Origin: Capsicum annuum
Lineage: Eukaryota; Streptophyta; Magnoliopsida; Solanales; Solanaceae
Assembly (NCBI RefSeq): GCF_002878395.1
Contig: NC_061111.1
Coordinates: 28,521,031 to 28,585,030, forward strand
DNA: 64,000 nt
Direction of reading: 5' to 3'
Numbering within the stretch: position 1 is the first letter of the stretch; the number at the start of each line of letters is the position of its first letter. The position numbers and the translations under genes were made by a program. Under the pieces are notes generated by a model. The model was not told where the DNA came from. It saw nothing but the letters and a program-made list of their open reading frames with translations, and searched no databases. Below are positions 10,689 through 21,640 of this stretch, piece by piece.

Positions 10689-10916
10689 TTTTAAGTGAAT
10701 GTTATTCATCATAAGTTGTATCACTTTAACATATTTTACTGACATGATAAAGTACATATAAAACACTCACTTTTGAGCACATGGTAGCATTTCTTTAGCC
10801 TATTTTTCATTTTATTTTAACTTCTTCTTCCCCATTTTTTAATCGTACTATTTTCTAGTATTTTTTTTTCAAACTCAAACTTCATTAATGATACTTCCAA
10901 CCCCCTCTATCTCTTA

Positions 10917-11148
10917 GGGGTCGTTTTGTGTGAGGTATAAAGAATAAATAGTCTCAGGATAACATTATGGACTATTTTATTTCATGTTTGGTGAGATGTA
11001 TTAATTTGTACCGGGATGATTTAACTCACTATTTACACTCTAATGATGGGATAAGTTATCCCATATACATGGTGAGATAGGTTAGTCCGGAATAACTAAT
11101 TTTGAAATTAATTATCCCGTGATAACTCTTTCCCAACCAAACAACCTC
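10917..11148. mobile_element. Harbinger/Tourist-like MITE
   Basis: The block begins GGGGTCGTTTTGTGTGAGG and ends AACCAAACAACCTC, imperfect inverted ends. It is flanked by TTA on both sides (10914-10916 and 11149-11151), the 3-bp target site duplication of PIF/Harbinger elements. Length is 232 bp, with internal near-palindromes such as GGGATAAGTTATCCC. Non-coding. Confidence 0.7.
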
Positions 11149-11543
11149 TTAGGGGTCGTTTGGTTTGAAGACAAGTTATACCGAAATTAGTTATGTTGGG
11201 ATTAGTTATGATGGGATTAGTTGTCCTGGATAAGTTATCCTAATATTATTTTTTAGTGATTATTTGATTTGTGGTATTAAAAATAATATGTAGTGCATTA
11301 TTTGTAAATATATATTATTTGTTTACAAAAATACCCCTCACTTTAGTTAACTTAATTATTTTTATGTTTGTATTCCTATGATTTTTGTATGTGTTCAGTT
11401 ATGTACCAATATATAAGATTCATACGTATTTATCTAAATAATCCCGGATGTTAAAGCTGTAAATTGCACTTCAAAACTTGAGCTCATGTATTTGAACCAA
11501 AAGATGATTATTATTTCTAAAACTTGAGCTAATGTATTTGAAA

Positions 11544-12362
11544 ACTTCTATTAATGGCACATTTTTCTGTTCTGGAAAAACATTAAAGTGGGCACAATTG
11601 GTACCTATCCATAATTCTCAACACTTATCAAAAAGAGAATTTGAAATTTAATTTGGCAATTTCATCACCAATTGCACAAGCCTGTTTTGCAGTATCTGGC
11701 AAGCATACCAGAGGCATTGAATTACAAAATCATGAATTCCTTCAGGGCATTCCTGTTTGCCCCAAAACAACTCCTTTTCGGAGTCCTATGACCAACTGGG
11801 AATTTGTCATTTCTGGAGTGTTGGATTCACAGGATCCCCCTGATGCAATATCTGGCAACATGACTACAGTATTATGTGTGTATTCAATATTGTGTATGAA
11901 ATTTGCATGGATAGTGCATCCTCGCAATCATCTTCTTCTGGCATGCCATGCTTCAAATGAGTCAGTGCAACTCTATCAGCTCTCACGTTGGCTAAAGCAT
12001 CAGCGGTACTTGTCTCAGAAAGAAGAAAATGTTTCTTCATGACTTAAAGTTCCTTGAATAACGTATATGCAAGGTCCCAAATCGTTGCTTGTTTGCTTAT
12101 TTTTTGACAATAGAGTTGGTTATCATTGTGGCATTGATTGTACAAGTCTGTGCAAGAGTACCTAATGGCTGAAACGACGCAAAATGTTTGACTGATAGCG
12201 GAGCACCAGTATATGGAGTGGTGAAGGAGAATCACATGATATTCTTGAATTAACAATTCACTTATGATTAGCTTGAGATATACTTAGTTTTATAATTTGC
12301 TATCATTATACATGCATGTTTTCTGGATTACTTACGCTTCAGTTTAGTTCTGCTGCTAAAAA
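11544..12362 (+). pseudogene. MPC1: Processed pseudogene of mitochondrial pyruvate carrier 1 (MPC1)
   Basis: The parent protein is a small inner-mitochondrial-membrane subunit that imports pyruvate with MPC2. Here a single uninterrupted frame (11641-12042) carries VCPKTTPFRSPMTNWEFVIS, PPDAISGNMTTVLCVYSIL, KFAWIVHPRNHLLLACHAS and NESVQLYQLSRW, which follow the plant MPC1 order across its whole length. The likely native start is ATG at 11732 (MNSFRAFL); it is out of frame with the rest, so a small deletion near 11750-11758 broke the gene. Substitutions hit conserved sites, for example RSPMTNWEF where plant MPC1 has a WGP..NWGF motif. No introns are seen. A 13-bp duplication AATGTATTTGAAA flanks the copy (11531-11543 and 12363-12375) and a short A run precedes the right copy. 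These are the marks of LINE-mediated retroposition of an mRNA with its UTRs. Confidence 0.85.
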
Positions 12363-12805
12363 AATGTATTTGAAAGAGAACATCTTTTCCCCCCTTGAAC
12401 TTATTCTCCCAACTCAGTTTAACTATTAAACTTAACTTTTGTTTATTTATCCCCTTAATAACTTTAAAGTGAATTTTTTTCCACCCTTAAAAAAATTATA
12501 CCACACTCACTACGGAGAGTGAAGTACACATGCCCCACGTCATTGTCAAATCAGTGTCACATCAGTGTCATGTCATTTCTACGTAAGAAATTATAATTTT
12601 ATTTTAAAAAGTAAACTCACACACATATTATTTTTATATATTTATTAAAAAAATAAAAAATATATATTTACTATTTATATTTTAATATATATATATATAT
12701 ATAGTAAAAAGAAAAAAGAAAATCTCTTTCTTCTTCACACCCCCACCCCACCCCATCCCTCCTTCTTCAGATCAGATTCCTCCCTCCCTCGCTCTTCTAG
12801 CCTCT

Positions 12806-12855
12806 TCCCTCCCCTCCCTCCCTCCCTCCCTCCCTCCCTCCCTCCTCCTCCTCCT
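12806..12855. repeat. (CCCT)n / (CCT)n microsatellite
   Basis: About ten CCCT units followed by several CCT units, within a longer pyrimidine-rich strand (12720-12900). A short (AT)n run lies just before, at about 12688-12703. Simple-sequence DNA. Confidence 0.9.
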
Positions 12856-13074
12856 TATTCTTCTCTTCACATAAAAGCACCCCTCTTTCTCTTTCTTTCA
12901 CCATTGTTGCAAACTTTTCAATGAATTTTTTTCTTCATCAAATGAAAAATTAACTTGAGTAAATTCAACAATGGACTAAATATAAGTTATCTCGAGTATT
13001 GCCAACCAAATTATACATTAAAAAATTTATCTCGGGATTATTTGCTTTAATACCTCACACCAAACGACCCCTTA

Positions 13075-14252
13075 AAGGATAATTTAGTTTAATATTTTCT
13101 CCATAACACTTCTAACAATATAATCCAAAAAGTGAAGAAAATAAGAATTTATCGAAAAATATATCTATAAAAAAAATTAATAAAATTGAGTTACTAATGC
13201 AAACACGAAGAATAATATATTGTATCAATTTGATAATTAACTCTTAAAGAATATTATTAAAATACAATTTTGTCTGCAAGATTCACTTCCAAGCATCCAA
13301 TCTCCGTAAATGCAACTCCTAACAGTAGCATATTTTCTTTTGTTAATTAATTTTCTAAAAAAAAAAAAAAATTAAGACTTAATTATGTCAATAAAGCTCA
13401 AGAAAAAGAGATTTCGACAATGTCAAAGAGATTCCGACGATATCATGCCTACAAATACCTTGATTAAAAAAGTTCATAAGGGAAATGAAAAATTCAATCT
13501 TCATTAATGGAGGTTAAAGAAGATGGGTTGGATGAGAAAGATGATTTTTTAAAAAGAAAAAAATAATTATTATGTGTATATAATGATGTGGCAATTTAAA
13601 ATGAGTTAGCACAAATCATGAATTGACATTTTAATTCACGTCGAAGTGAATGCACTTCACGCATCAGATTTGATGCAAAAAGTTGTCAAAATGACACAGT
13701 TTATAGCTGATTTAGATTCTTAAAATGAATGTTATCCATTTTAAATATCAAAATAAAAATTTGTGCCAAATTAAGGGATCTAACAATGTGTTTGGTGAAT
13801 AACCTATTAGTAAATGCACGTGCACTTGATCTAGTGTAATACTACCCAATTCCAATTTCTACTAGTTAGCATGGATTTAAAAAATAAAAAATAAAAAATT
13901 ATTAATGTTTGTGTGACTACAAAATTAAAATATTATTGAATTATTATTAAATATAAAAACATGTCACTTATTTTGGGATTGATTAAATAAAGTAAGATAA
14001 ATACTAATTTCTTTTTTCTTATATGATATCTTTTAAGAAAAAATAAAAAAATATTCTTTACTAATTCATAGAGTCATATGACTAATTCAATTGTTTACTT
14101 ACTTAATGTAATTTGCTAGTTAAATTAGTTATAATTATCCTACGTGTCTGAACACTTATAGCACTTTTTAAAACATAATATATTTTCCAAAATTCATTGG
14201 GCGGAGGACAAAATCAATTGTAACATTCAATGTAATTTTCTAATAAATTATA
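13075..14252. other. AT-rich stretch without recognised feature
   Basis: No gene. There is a run of A at about 13358-13371 and many short AT tracts. Parts of 12460-12600 and 13560-13700 look like inverted relatives (cAcgTC.., GTGAAGT..), which could be the ends of another degraded element, but the match is too weak to annotate. Confidence 0.5.
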
Positions 14253-14389
14253 AGGAAAGGGGTCAAAAATATCCTTGTATTATGGGAAAAGGTTCATTTA
14301 TACCCTCCATTATACTTTGAACTCAAAGTATAACCAAAGTATAACAGAGGGTATAAATGAACCTTTTCCCATAGTACAGGGGTATTTTT
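14253..14389. mobile_element. Foldback MITE, main part
   Basis: A nearly perfect hairpin: the left arm (GGGGTCAAAAATATCCTTGT, ATTATGGGAAAAGGTTCATT, TATACCCTC) is answered by the right arm (GAGGGTATAAATGAACC, TTTTCCCATAGTACAGGGG, TATTTTT) around a short AAAGTATAAC repeat. The last part of the right arm (ATATTTTTGACCATTTTCC) lies at 19283-19302, displaced by a copia insertion. Intact length would be about 160 bp. Non-coding. Confidence 0.75.
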
Positions 14390-14660
14390 AGTTAAAAGAA
14401 GGAAGAAAACTGGAACAATATAGATGAAAGAATTATTCAATCTTATTATGTACATAACAATGAACCTACACTGTATTTATACAGATAAAGGAGTCCTAAT
14501 TGTATCCTAATTACTAGCCTAATAACAGGGGAGATCCCTGATTTAAGGATTGCAGATTTAAGGGGATCAGATTTATGATTTTGTGATAATCATTATCTGA
14601 TTTTGTGATACCAAATAAGGTAACATCCAAACAAGGTAACATTTAAATAAAGTAACGTCA
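14390..14660 (-). mobile_element. 3' LTR of minus-strand Ty1/copia element
   Basis: On the minus strand it begins TGACGTTACTTTATTTAAAT directly after the polypurine GAGGGAGGGTAT and ends near CTTCCTTCTTTTAACT. It matches the right-hand LTR (19048-19282) over its whole length. It is longer because of a roughly 35-bp internal duplication (two copies of a GATTTTGTGATA segment). Confidence 0.85.
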
Positions 14661-17600
14661 ATACCCTCCCTCAAACTTATGTTCTGTATCACAAAACATG
14701 AGTTTGGACAAAAGATAATTGTGTCGACTTCTTGACACGGCCTTAGTGAACAAATCAGCTAATTGATCTTTAGAGGATATATATCTAAGATTAATGCTCC
14801 GATCTTCAACTAGTTCTCTGATGTAGTGACAATCTACGTCTATGTGCTTGGTATTTTCATGATGCACGGGGTTGGTTGCTATTCTGATTGCACTGGTGTT
14901 ATCTCCATACAATATGGTTAATCCTTCCATTTTGATGCCAAGTTCTAATAATAGCCTCCATAGCCAAATAATTTCAGAGCACGCAGCTGACATACTTTTA
15001 TACTCTGCTTTTGTGGATGACTTTGATGTTTGAGATTATTTCTTGCACTTCCAAGAGATCATACACGATCCAAGCATCATGCACCAGCCTGTAGTGGATC
15101 ATCTTGAATCAAGGCATCCTGTCCAATCCGCATCAGCGTATCCTACTATGTCCAACGATGAAGATGATGGAAATAAAAGACTTCGATTCACTGTGCCTTT
15201 TATATATCAAATAACCCTAAGAAAAGCTGAGTAGTGAATCTTGTAGGGCTTCGTAACAAACTAGCTTAACACCTGTACTGCATAAGAGATATCAGGACGA
15301 CTCATAGCAAGGTATATAAGTGATCCAACTAGGCGTCTATACAGATTTTGATCTCCAAAAAGCTCTCCTTCCTTTTTTTTTTATTTAGTATTCGTTTCCA
15401 TTAGAGTATGAACCTTCTTATGATCAGTTAGATTAACTAACTTAACAAGATCTTCTGCATATTTTTGCTGACTCAATTTTATGCCTTCTACACCATAACT
15501 TACCTCCAAACCTAAAAAATATATTAGCTTTTCAAGGTCCTTTATCTTGAACGAGGAGTGTAATAGGTTTTTCAAATGAGAGATTCCAACCTCATCGTTC
15601 TTTGTAATAATCATGTCATCTACATAAATAAGGAGAATAGTAATACCTGAGCTAGACTGACGTAGGAATAAGGAATAATCTGAGCTACTCTGAGAAAACC
15701 CAACACTAAGGATTGTAGTTCAAAATTTTTCAAACCATGAGCGAGAAGCCTTCTTTAATCCATAAAGATATTTCTTAAGACAACACAACTGATTTGGACT
15801 AGAATGTTTGTAACCTGGTGGTAGATTCATGTAGATCACTTCTTGCAAATCTCCATGTAGGAACGCATTCTTGACATCTAGTTGGTGTAACTTCCAACTT
15901 CTTATTAATGCTAAAGCAAGCAATATACGTACTGTCGTCATCTTGGCTACTGGATCAAAGGTTTCTGCATAGTCGATTCCATACTCCTGCTTGTACCCTT
16001 GAGCTACCAACCTTGCCTTATATCGATCTAGAGATCCATCAGCTTTCATCTTGACTGAGTACACCCATCTACTTCCAGTAATTGTTGCGTTTGTTAGTCT
16101 ATCCACCATATCCCATGTATCATTCTCCTCAAGGGCTGCTAGTTCTTCATTCATTGCATCTTCCCAACACTTCTGACCACTAGCTGTTATATAAGCCTTT
16201 GGTACAACTATAGAATTCAAGGTTGTTAGTAAGGCATATAATTGACCATATTCGCCTGTAGAATATCCATATCGGCTTGGAGGAGGAGCATGATGAGATG
16301 AGCGTCTAATAGGGTTAATGATATTTTGAGGAGCTGGAGTTTGATTATTACTATTTAAAGAAACATTATGACAGTCATCTTGGTGAAGTGAAGAATTAGT
16401 GTTCATCGAAGTAATATCATTATCAAAAAAAGGAACTAAGTCATAAGTAGTACCTGTTATAGCAGAAGACAAGTTTAGCGATGGACCAACGGCTAGGTTG
16501 TTATGGCAAGCAGAATCATGAGTCGTGAATTCTTTCAAAAAGGATATAGTAGACAATTGTGAGTCTTTACTAGTATAAGTAAAAGAATTTTCAAAGAAGA
16601 TAACATGTCGAGATATTCTTAATAAGCAAAGAGATGAATCATAACACAAGTACCCTTTTTGGATATCATTGTACCCCAAAAAAGTACATTTAACAGCTTC
16701 TGAGGATAATTTATGGCGCTCATGGTCTGAAAGAAGAACGAAACATACACAACCAAATACTTTAAGGTGCGAATAGTCGGGCAATTTTTTAAAAAGGACA
16801 AAATAAGGGCAATTTTTCTTTGATAACAAACGATGATTGTCTATTTATAAGATAAATGGACATTTGGATTGCTTCAACCCAAAATGTTTTTGGAACATTT
16901 GATGTATCAAGAAGAGCTAAGGCAGTTTCAACAACATGTCTATTCTTACGTTCCACCACACCATTTTGTTCTGGTGTATAGGGGCAAGAACATTGGTGAA
17001 TAATGCCTTTTTCTTGAAAAAAAACTTGTGAGGTTTGAGTTTACATACTCTCCTCCCAAATCTGAACGAAAAATCTTAATTTTTTTTTTTATCAAATTGA
17101 GTTTCGATAAGGTTATAAAACTTTTTGACAATGTTTGGTACCTCAGATTTGTGTTTCAAAAAGAAAACCCATGTATAACGAGATGCTTGATCGCTGAACA
17201 AGATAAAATACTTGTAACCCATATGAGATATAATTGGAGAAGGTACCCAAACATCACTATGAATTAAATCAAATGGAGTAGAATAAGTAGTATTGCTTAA
17301 TTGAAAAGGGAGTTTATGACTCTTTGATTTTGCATAGCTCTCACAAGGTAATTTAGCGAGAAAAATTAGCGAGTCTTTACCCAACAAATTACAGGATTTC
17401 AACATGAAATTTAAACGCGAAGTATGTGGATGGCCTAAATAAAGATGCCATAAAGTCCATATTTTATTTGAAAACTCAATATCTTTATTTAAAGTTGAAA
17501 AAGAGCAATGATAAAATTTTGTGTCCAGAGATTGAAGAAGAAACAGCCTGCCAACCTTACGCTCCCTGGCCATCGTTTTCCCTGTCAACATGTTCTGACT

Positions 17601-18028
17601 AATACAACCATTAGGGGAAAAATAATCAAACAATTTTGTTCTACAAGTTGTCCAACGGATAAAAGATTTGTAGTAAGTTTTGGTACACAACGAACTTCTG
17701 AAAATGGTTTAATGGAACCCATACTTGATGCAGATAAAACATGGCCATTTGCAATAACAATTTCATGTGTGAAAGGTGTTTTAGATAGATTAGAAAAAAG
17801 TTTTTGGTTTCCTATCATGTGGTTAGATGCAGCAGAATCAATATACCATACCATTGAATTCGAAATCTTATTCTTACCGGGATATGTAGCGGTCAGAGCT
17901 GTAGAGATTGCATTAGGGAAAGAAGCCGCCAATGAATCTTGTATCATCTTATAAATGTCGTTGCGATCAAATAATTGTGGTGCATTTTGTGTTTCTGGAG
18001 TGTGTTGTGTACCTACATCCCTTGTCAT
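14658..18028 (-). pseudogene. Ty1/copia Pol: protease, integrase, RT, RNase H (broken)
   Basis: Domain order on the minus strand is protease, integrase, RT, RNase H: the copia order. The protease (about 17880) reads WYIDSAASNHM, so the catalytic Asp is kept but the usual DSG/DTG glycine is Ala. The GAG-pre-integrase region shows HLYLGHPHTSRL. The integrase core shows DLIHSDVW (first Asp) and FRSDLGGEYVN (second Asp), with frame breaks at about 17076, 16946 and 16829. RT (15720-16829) has WVYSVKMKADGSLDRYKARL and QLDVKNAFLHGDL. The YVDD box is near 15620 beyond a stop. The last frame (14658-14993) is RNase H with ILYGDNTSAI and the end STOP after EGGY. At least five breaks make it non-functional. 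Confidence 0.9.
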
Positions 18029-18060
18029 CGCGTGAAAGGCTTTATAAGGAGTTGAGCGTT

Positions 18061-18960
18061 TTACTGAACCAGATTTCTTATGGCATTCCAGAATAATCTA
18101 ACCATCCTTCTTACAATAGTTACAATAATTTCGCTTCTTGCAATGGGAAATGACATGCCCTGTTTCTTTGCAATGATAGAATTGAACTGGTTTGTTAGAG
18201 TTTCCTGAGGAAGAACTTCTATATGCAGCCATGGCAGTGTCCACAAAAAGGGAATTTCCCATAGAGTCTTGAGAATCTAACCGAGTTTCTTCTCAAAGTA
18301 CTTTAGAAACCACCACATCTAAAGCTGGTAGTTTTTCTCTGTTGAGAATGTATGCACGTAAAGGCTCGAACTCAGACCTGAGTTTTATAAGGAATTGGAC
18401 AGTCCTTGTCCTCTTCGTAGTAGTCATGAAGTCCTTTAGTCCAGCAGCACTAATTGAGGCAGCAAAATATTGATCTTGCTCTACCCATAATCTGAGTAGT
18501 CCCGAATAGAAGCACCGAACACTTTTCTCACCTTGTGTCGATTCTTCAAGTAGCCTTTCTAATTTAAATTCTCTAGCCAAATTTTGTTGGTTACCGAGAG
18601 TATGTAGATGACTCCATATTTCAGATGTTTTCTCAAAATATGTCAGTTCCATAGCTATATCAGTAGAAACGGAATTGACAAGCCATATTATGATTTTGCC
18701 GTTATTAGCTTCCCAAACTTCTTTTTCTTTGTCTTCTGTAGGTATAGCCTTTGAGTCATCTAGAATATCAAGGAGGCCTTTACCTCTAATGAAAGCCCTG
18801 AAATGGAATTTTCAGATTGGAAAGTTATGTCCATCGAATTTGGTTGACAAGATATCTCGTCAATCCATTCCGATTGAAGAAAAAAATGGAAGTCAGAGGG
18901 AATCAACAAACAAATCCAAAGATTACAAACAGAGTAACAGATGTGGATAAAGAATCCAAG
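18061..18960 (-). pseudogene. Ty1/copia Gag (broken)
   Basis: The minus-strand frame 18652-18293 carries the UBN2-type Gag core (FEKTSEIWSHLHTLGNQQN, LKDFMTTTKRTRTVQFLIKL). Upstream sequence back to about 18775 continues the Gag in another frame. Downstream, 18246-18061, holds a zinc knuckle read as FYHCKETGHVISHC; the first Cys of the CCHC motif is Phe, and a stop follows (KKDG*). Gag would form the cytoplasmic particle that packages element RNA. Frames are broken at about 18293 and 18090. Confidence 0.8.
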
Positions 18961-19033
18961 CCCAAGATGAATCAAACTGATCTTTTGAAAAAAAAACTGA
19001 ATATTCAGATCTCAGAGAGAGGAAAAAAAATAA

Positions 19034-19047
19034 GGCTCTTGATACCA
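19034..19047 (-). other. Primer-binding site of the copia element
   Basis: On the minus strand TTGGTATCAAGAGC follows directly on the 5' LTR. It resembles the plant initiator-tRNA-Met primer site TGGTATCAGAGC with one extra base. It fixes the LTR edge at 19048. Confidence 0.7.
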
Positions 19048-19282
19048 AGTTAAAAGAAGGAAGAAAACTGGAACAATATAGATGAAAGAATTATTCAATC
19101 TTATTATGTACATAACAATGAACCTACACTGTATTTATACAGATAAGAAGTCCTAATTATCTCCTAATTACTAGCCTAATAACAGGGGAGATCCCAGATT
19201 TAAGAATTGCAGATTTATCTGATTTTGTGATACTAAATAAGGTAACATCCAAACAAGGTAACGTTTAAATAAGGTAACGTCA
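19048..19282 (-). mobile_element. 5' LTR of minus-strand Ty1/copia element
   Basis: It shares with the 14390-14660 LTR the strings GTTAAAAGAAGGAAGAAAAC, TGGAACAATATAGATGAAAG and GGTAACATCCAAACAAGG. The right edge GGTAACGTCA abuts ATATTTTTGACC, which is the missing end of the foldback MITE. The left LTR abuts GTATTTTT, so the target duplication lies within this AT tract, though its exact 5 bp cannot be fixed. Confidence 0.85.
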
Positions 19283-19302
19283 ATATTTTTGACCATTTTC
19301 CC
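19283..19302. mobile_element. Foldback MITE, displaced end
   Basis: ATATTTTTGACCATTTTCC complements the left end of the MITE at 14253 (GGAAAGGGGTCAAAAATAT), completing its inverted repeat across the copia insertion. Confidence 0.7.
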
Positions 19303-19417
19303 TACATTATAATAATTAGTTAGGCAACTAGCACTTATAGCATTTACAAAATTTAGTAATTTTTGATATTTAAATGCTTATACCATATATATTTATATCT
19401 ATAATTTATAATCTATA

Positions 19418-20248
19418 TCTATAATATCTTAAAAGTGTTCAAACCTTTAAAAAAGTGTTTTGAGCTTTTTGCCCTTCATTAAAAGTTCATGTTTTAGACA
19501 AAATCGTCTTTTCACTTTTTTTTTTTCAAATTATCATTTAATTATATTTGTGATACTGAATCCTAAACTATATGGAATTAAAACTTTAACAAATATAGTA
19601 AGACTTTTTCTAAACTTAGGAGTCCTAAAATATAGGGTAAGTATTACACTGAATCTTTTTAAATAAAAAAAAAAAAGTTTTACACTTCTTTTGCAAACTT
19701 TATGGGAAATAAATTTTTACATAAAATATGTTCGTATAGAATATAATTACTATTCAACTCCTTTCTAATCTTTTTAGGAAAAATGGAATAGAAAGTGTGA
19801 TATTAATCCTTTTCCACCAAAAATATGTTCCAACTTCATGTAGTTATCACAAAAGCAGCTGATAGGACTATGCCAATGATGGTAAGAAATTTCATTATAT
19901 TGACATAAAATTTTCATAACATAATATAGGCTATTATTTAGGTATTGTTCATATAAAAAATAATATTTATTTTTAAAAAATTAGAATGAAGTTGAGATAA
20001 TATTTTTAAAAAACAGTCATACTATTAAAGTTATTGGACGCAGATGTTACCCCTATTTCATGGAAATAAAGAGATTGTTTCTAAAATATTTCAACGTAGA
20101 TAAACTTGAATTGTATCTTAAAATTGTGTAGAAAACTTGAATTTAATTACTACGTTCATTTTTATTATTTAAACAGATATCGTAATAAGTATAACATTTG
20201 CATTCATTAAAATAAGGTATACGCGCGAGGCGCGTACACCTAAACTAG
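19418..20248 (+). mobile_element. Non-autonomous Helitron
   Basis: The 3' end is textbook: a hairpin TACGCGC-GAG-GCGCGTA (20220-20236), eleven to twelve bases, then CTAG (20245-20248) followed by host T. The likely 5' end is TCTATAATATCTTAAAAG preceded by host A (19417), which resembles known plant Helitron 5' termini starting TCTATA. Insertion between A and T fits Helitron rolling-circle transposition, which leaves no target duplication. Length is about 831 bp. The interior is AT-rich, with no Rep/helicase frame. The 3' end is firm; the 5' end could instead be six bases further left. Confidence 0.75.
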
Positions 20249-20966
20249 TATATATATGTGTGCGCGCTTTATGTTATGTTAAAAGGAAGGATTTACTTCA
20301 ACTTAGTTAGCCTGCCTTATTATATCAAATATAACTTTTCCAACATAATTTATTACTAAAATTATTTAATAAATTTAGAGGGGATTAGAGTTTTAACCTA
20401 TTGACATAGTTGGCTCAAGAATAAGGCCATTAAAGCATATACTTTAGCCACTAAGAGTTAACGAAAAAGTTTTTTTGTTAATATTATTACTAATCATTTC
20501 TCTGTGTTTATATAATTTATCGTTATGTATGCAATTTCACTATATAACCCGGAAAGAGTTGTTTGAAGTTGATAAAATGTTATCCATTTATTGCATTGTT
20601 ATACATTGGTTTTTATTATAAAAATATTATTGATAGATAATAAGTTTTTAGTGGTCTAATTATATTCCTCGTTAAACTATCAAACAATGTTTTATTGTTG
20701 TTTAGGAACATCGGACACCATTTCTGTGTTTTAGGGTGATCTAGGGAAGAACTTCGCTTCCCTAAATTTTAATTAATCGAACATGGAATTTATTTTTCTA
20801 CTTTCACTATAAAAAAGTCACTTTCTTCCTTTTAAAAACTTAGTTTTCCTCAATTTTAACTAAACCAATATGAAAAAATTTAGATGTATTTTCCTATACG
20901 CCAAACCACCCCTATAATTTACTTATTTCGAAGATATAAAGTTAGTCGTAAAATAGTAAAAGTTAT
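20249..20966. other. AT-rich stretch without recognised feature
   Basis: No gene, hairpin-ended element or LTR seen. The (AT)n/GTGTGCGCGC patch at 20249-20270 flanks the Helitron terminus. Confidence 0.5.
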
Positions 20967-21073
20967 TATAAATCTTAGTTAAATTTGCACCTTTTAGAAC
21001 TTAGGGGAAAGCATGATCAGAGCATGGGAAGAAAAAGATTTGCATGGCAAGCTCTACCTAACTTCTACTTTAT
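20967..21073 (+). repeat. Segment B, left copy (also at 36070-36175)
   Basis: About 107 bp, from ATAAATCT through GTTAAATTTGCACC, AGAACTTAGGGGAAAGCATG, AAGATTTGCATGGCAAGC to ACTTCTACTTT. The same sequence with a few substitutions recurs in direct orientation 15.1 kb to the right. No coding content. Confidence 0.85.
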
Positions 21074-21640
21074 AAAATTGAAGGAAAGGTTTCTTTTAAG
21101 TCTTGAATAAAGGATTGGTGATATTGGCCAATTGAAAGGGTCAAACATCATTAGAAAACTTGATTAAGTTAATTGTGGACTTGATTAATATTTTTAAAAC
21201 TTTCTAATCTTTTAAAAAATACAAATCAACCCAACTCACGCTCCTCTTCAATCCAAATCAACTACTCTCTCTCTCGAGACAGCTTCTCTCAACTCTCCCT
21301 AACCAACAGTTCTGCAAAAGTTCTCCTTTCAACTTCCGGCGACAAATAGTCGGGCGAGTTCCTCTTCGACTTTCAACCGCCAATTGATGTGAAACTTCTC
21401 CGGCGACAACAATTTCGAGTTCTTTGTCGTCCCATTTCCTTTTTCACAGGTTAAAAATTATGAAGAAACAGAGGAACTTGAGCCAACTACTCTTCTAGTA
21501 TTGAAATGTGGGCCGAATAAAACCCTAATTTCTGTCATTTCTTCTTCTTGTTGTCGTACTATTGATTCGAATTTGTTGGTGACTTTTGGTCACAATTGAT
21601 GTTCTTAGTATGTGTGTGTGTGATGTGTTGGTGTTGCTGG
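21074..21640 (+). other. Promoter/leader region of the left Ulp1-type gene
   Basis: The stretch 21230-21400 is CT-rich and GC-richer than its surroundings (CTACTCTCTCTCTCGAGAC, CTTCCGGCGACAAATAGTCG), like a plant 5' leader. It shares ACAAATCAACCCA with the corresponding upstream region of the right gene (minus strand, near 30945). No start codon with a long frame is seen until 22460, so there may be a leader intron over the repeat array. Confidence 0.4.

Larger units (their letters stand above)
11152..13071. mobile_element. Harbinger-like element carrying a processed pseudogene
   Basis: It opens GGGGTCGTTTGGTTTGAAG immediately after the TTA shared with the preceding MITE. The matching end ACACCAAACGACCCC is at 13057-13071, followed by TTA (13072-13074). 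Inverted ends plus TTA on both sides suggest one PIF/Harbinger-type element swollen to 1.92 kb by later insertions, the clearest being the MPC1 retrocopy. No transposase is visible. It is also possible that the two ends come from different MITE copies. Confidence 0.55.

Noticed and set aside
12044..12256. Minus-strand open frame as a small gene
   Set aside because: It lies antisense in the 3' UTR of the MPC1 retrocopy.
12380..13800. A larger inverted-repeat element with ends near 12460-12600 and 13560-13700
   Set aside because: Similarity of the ends is weak and no target duplication was found.
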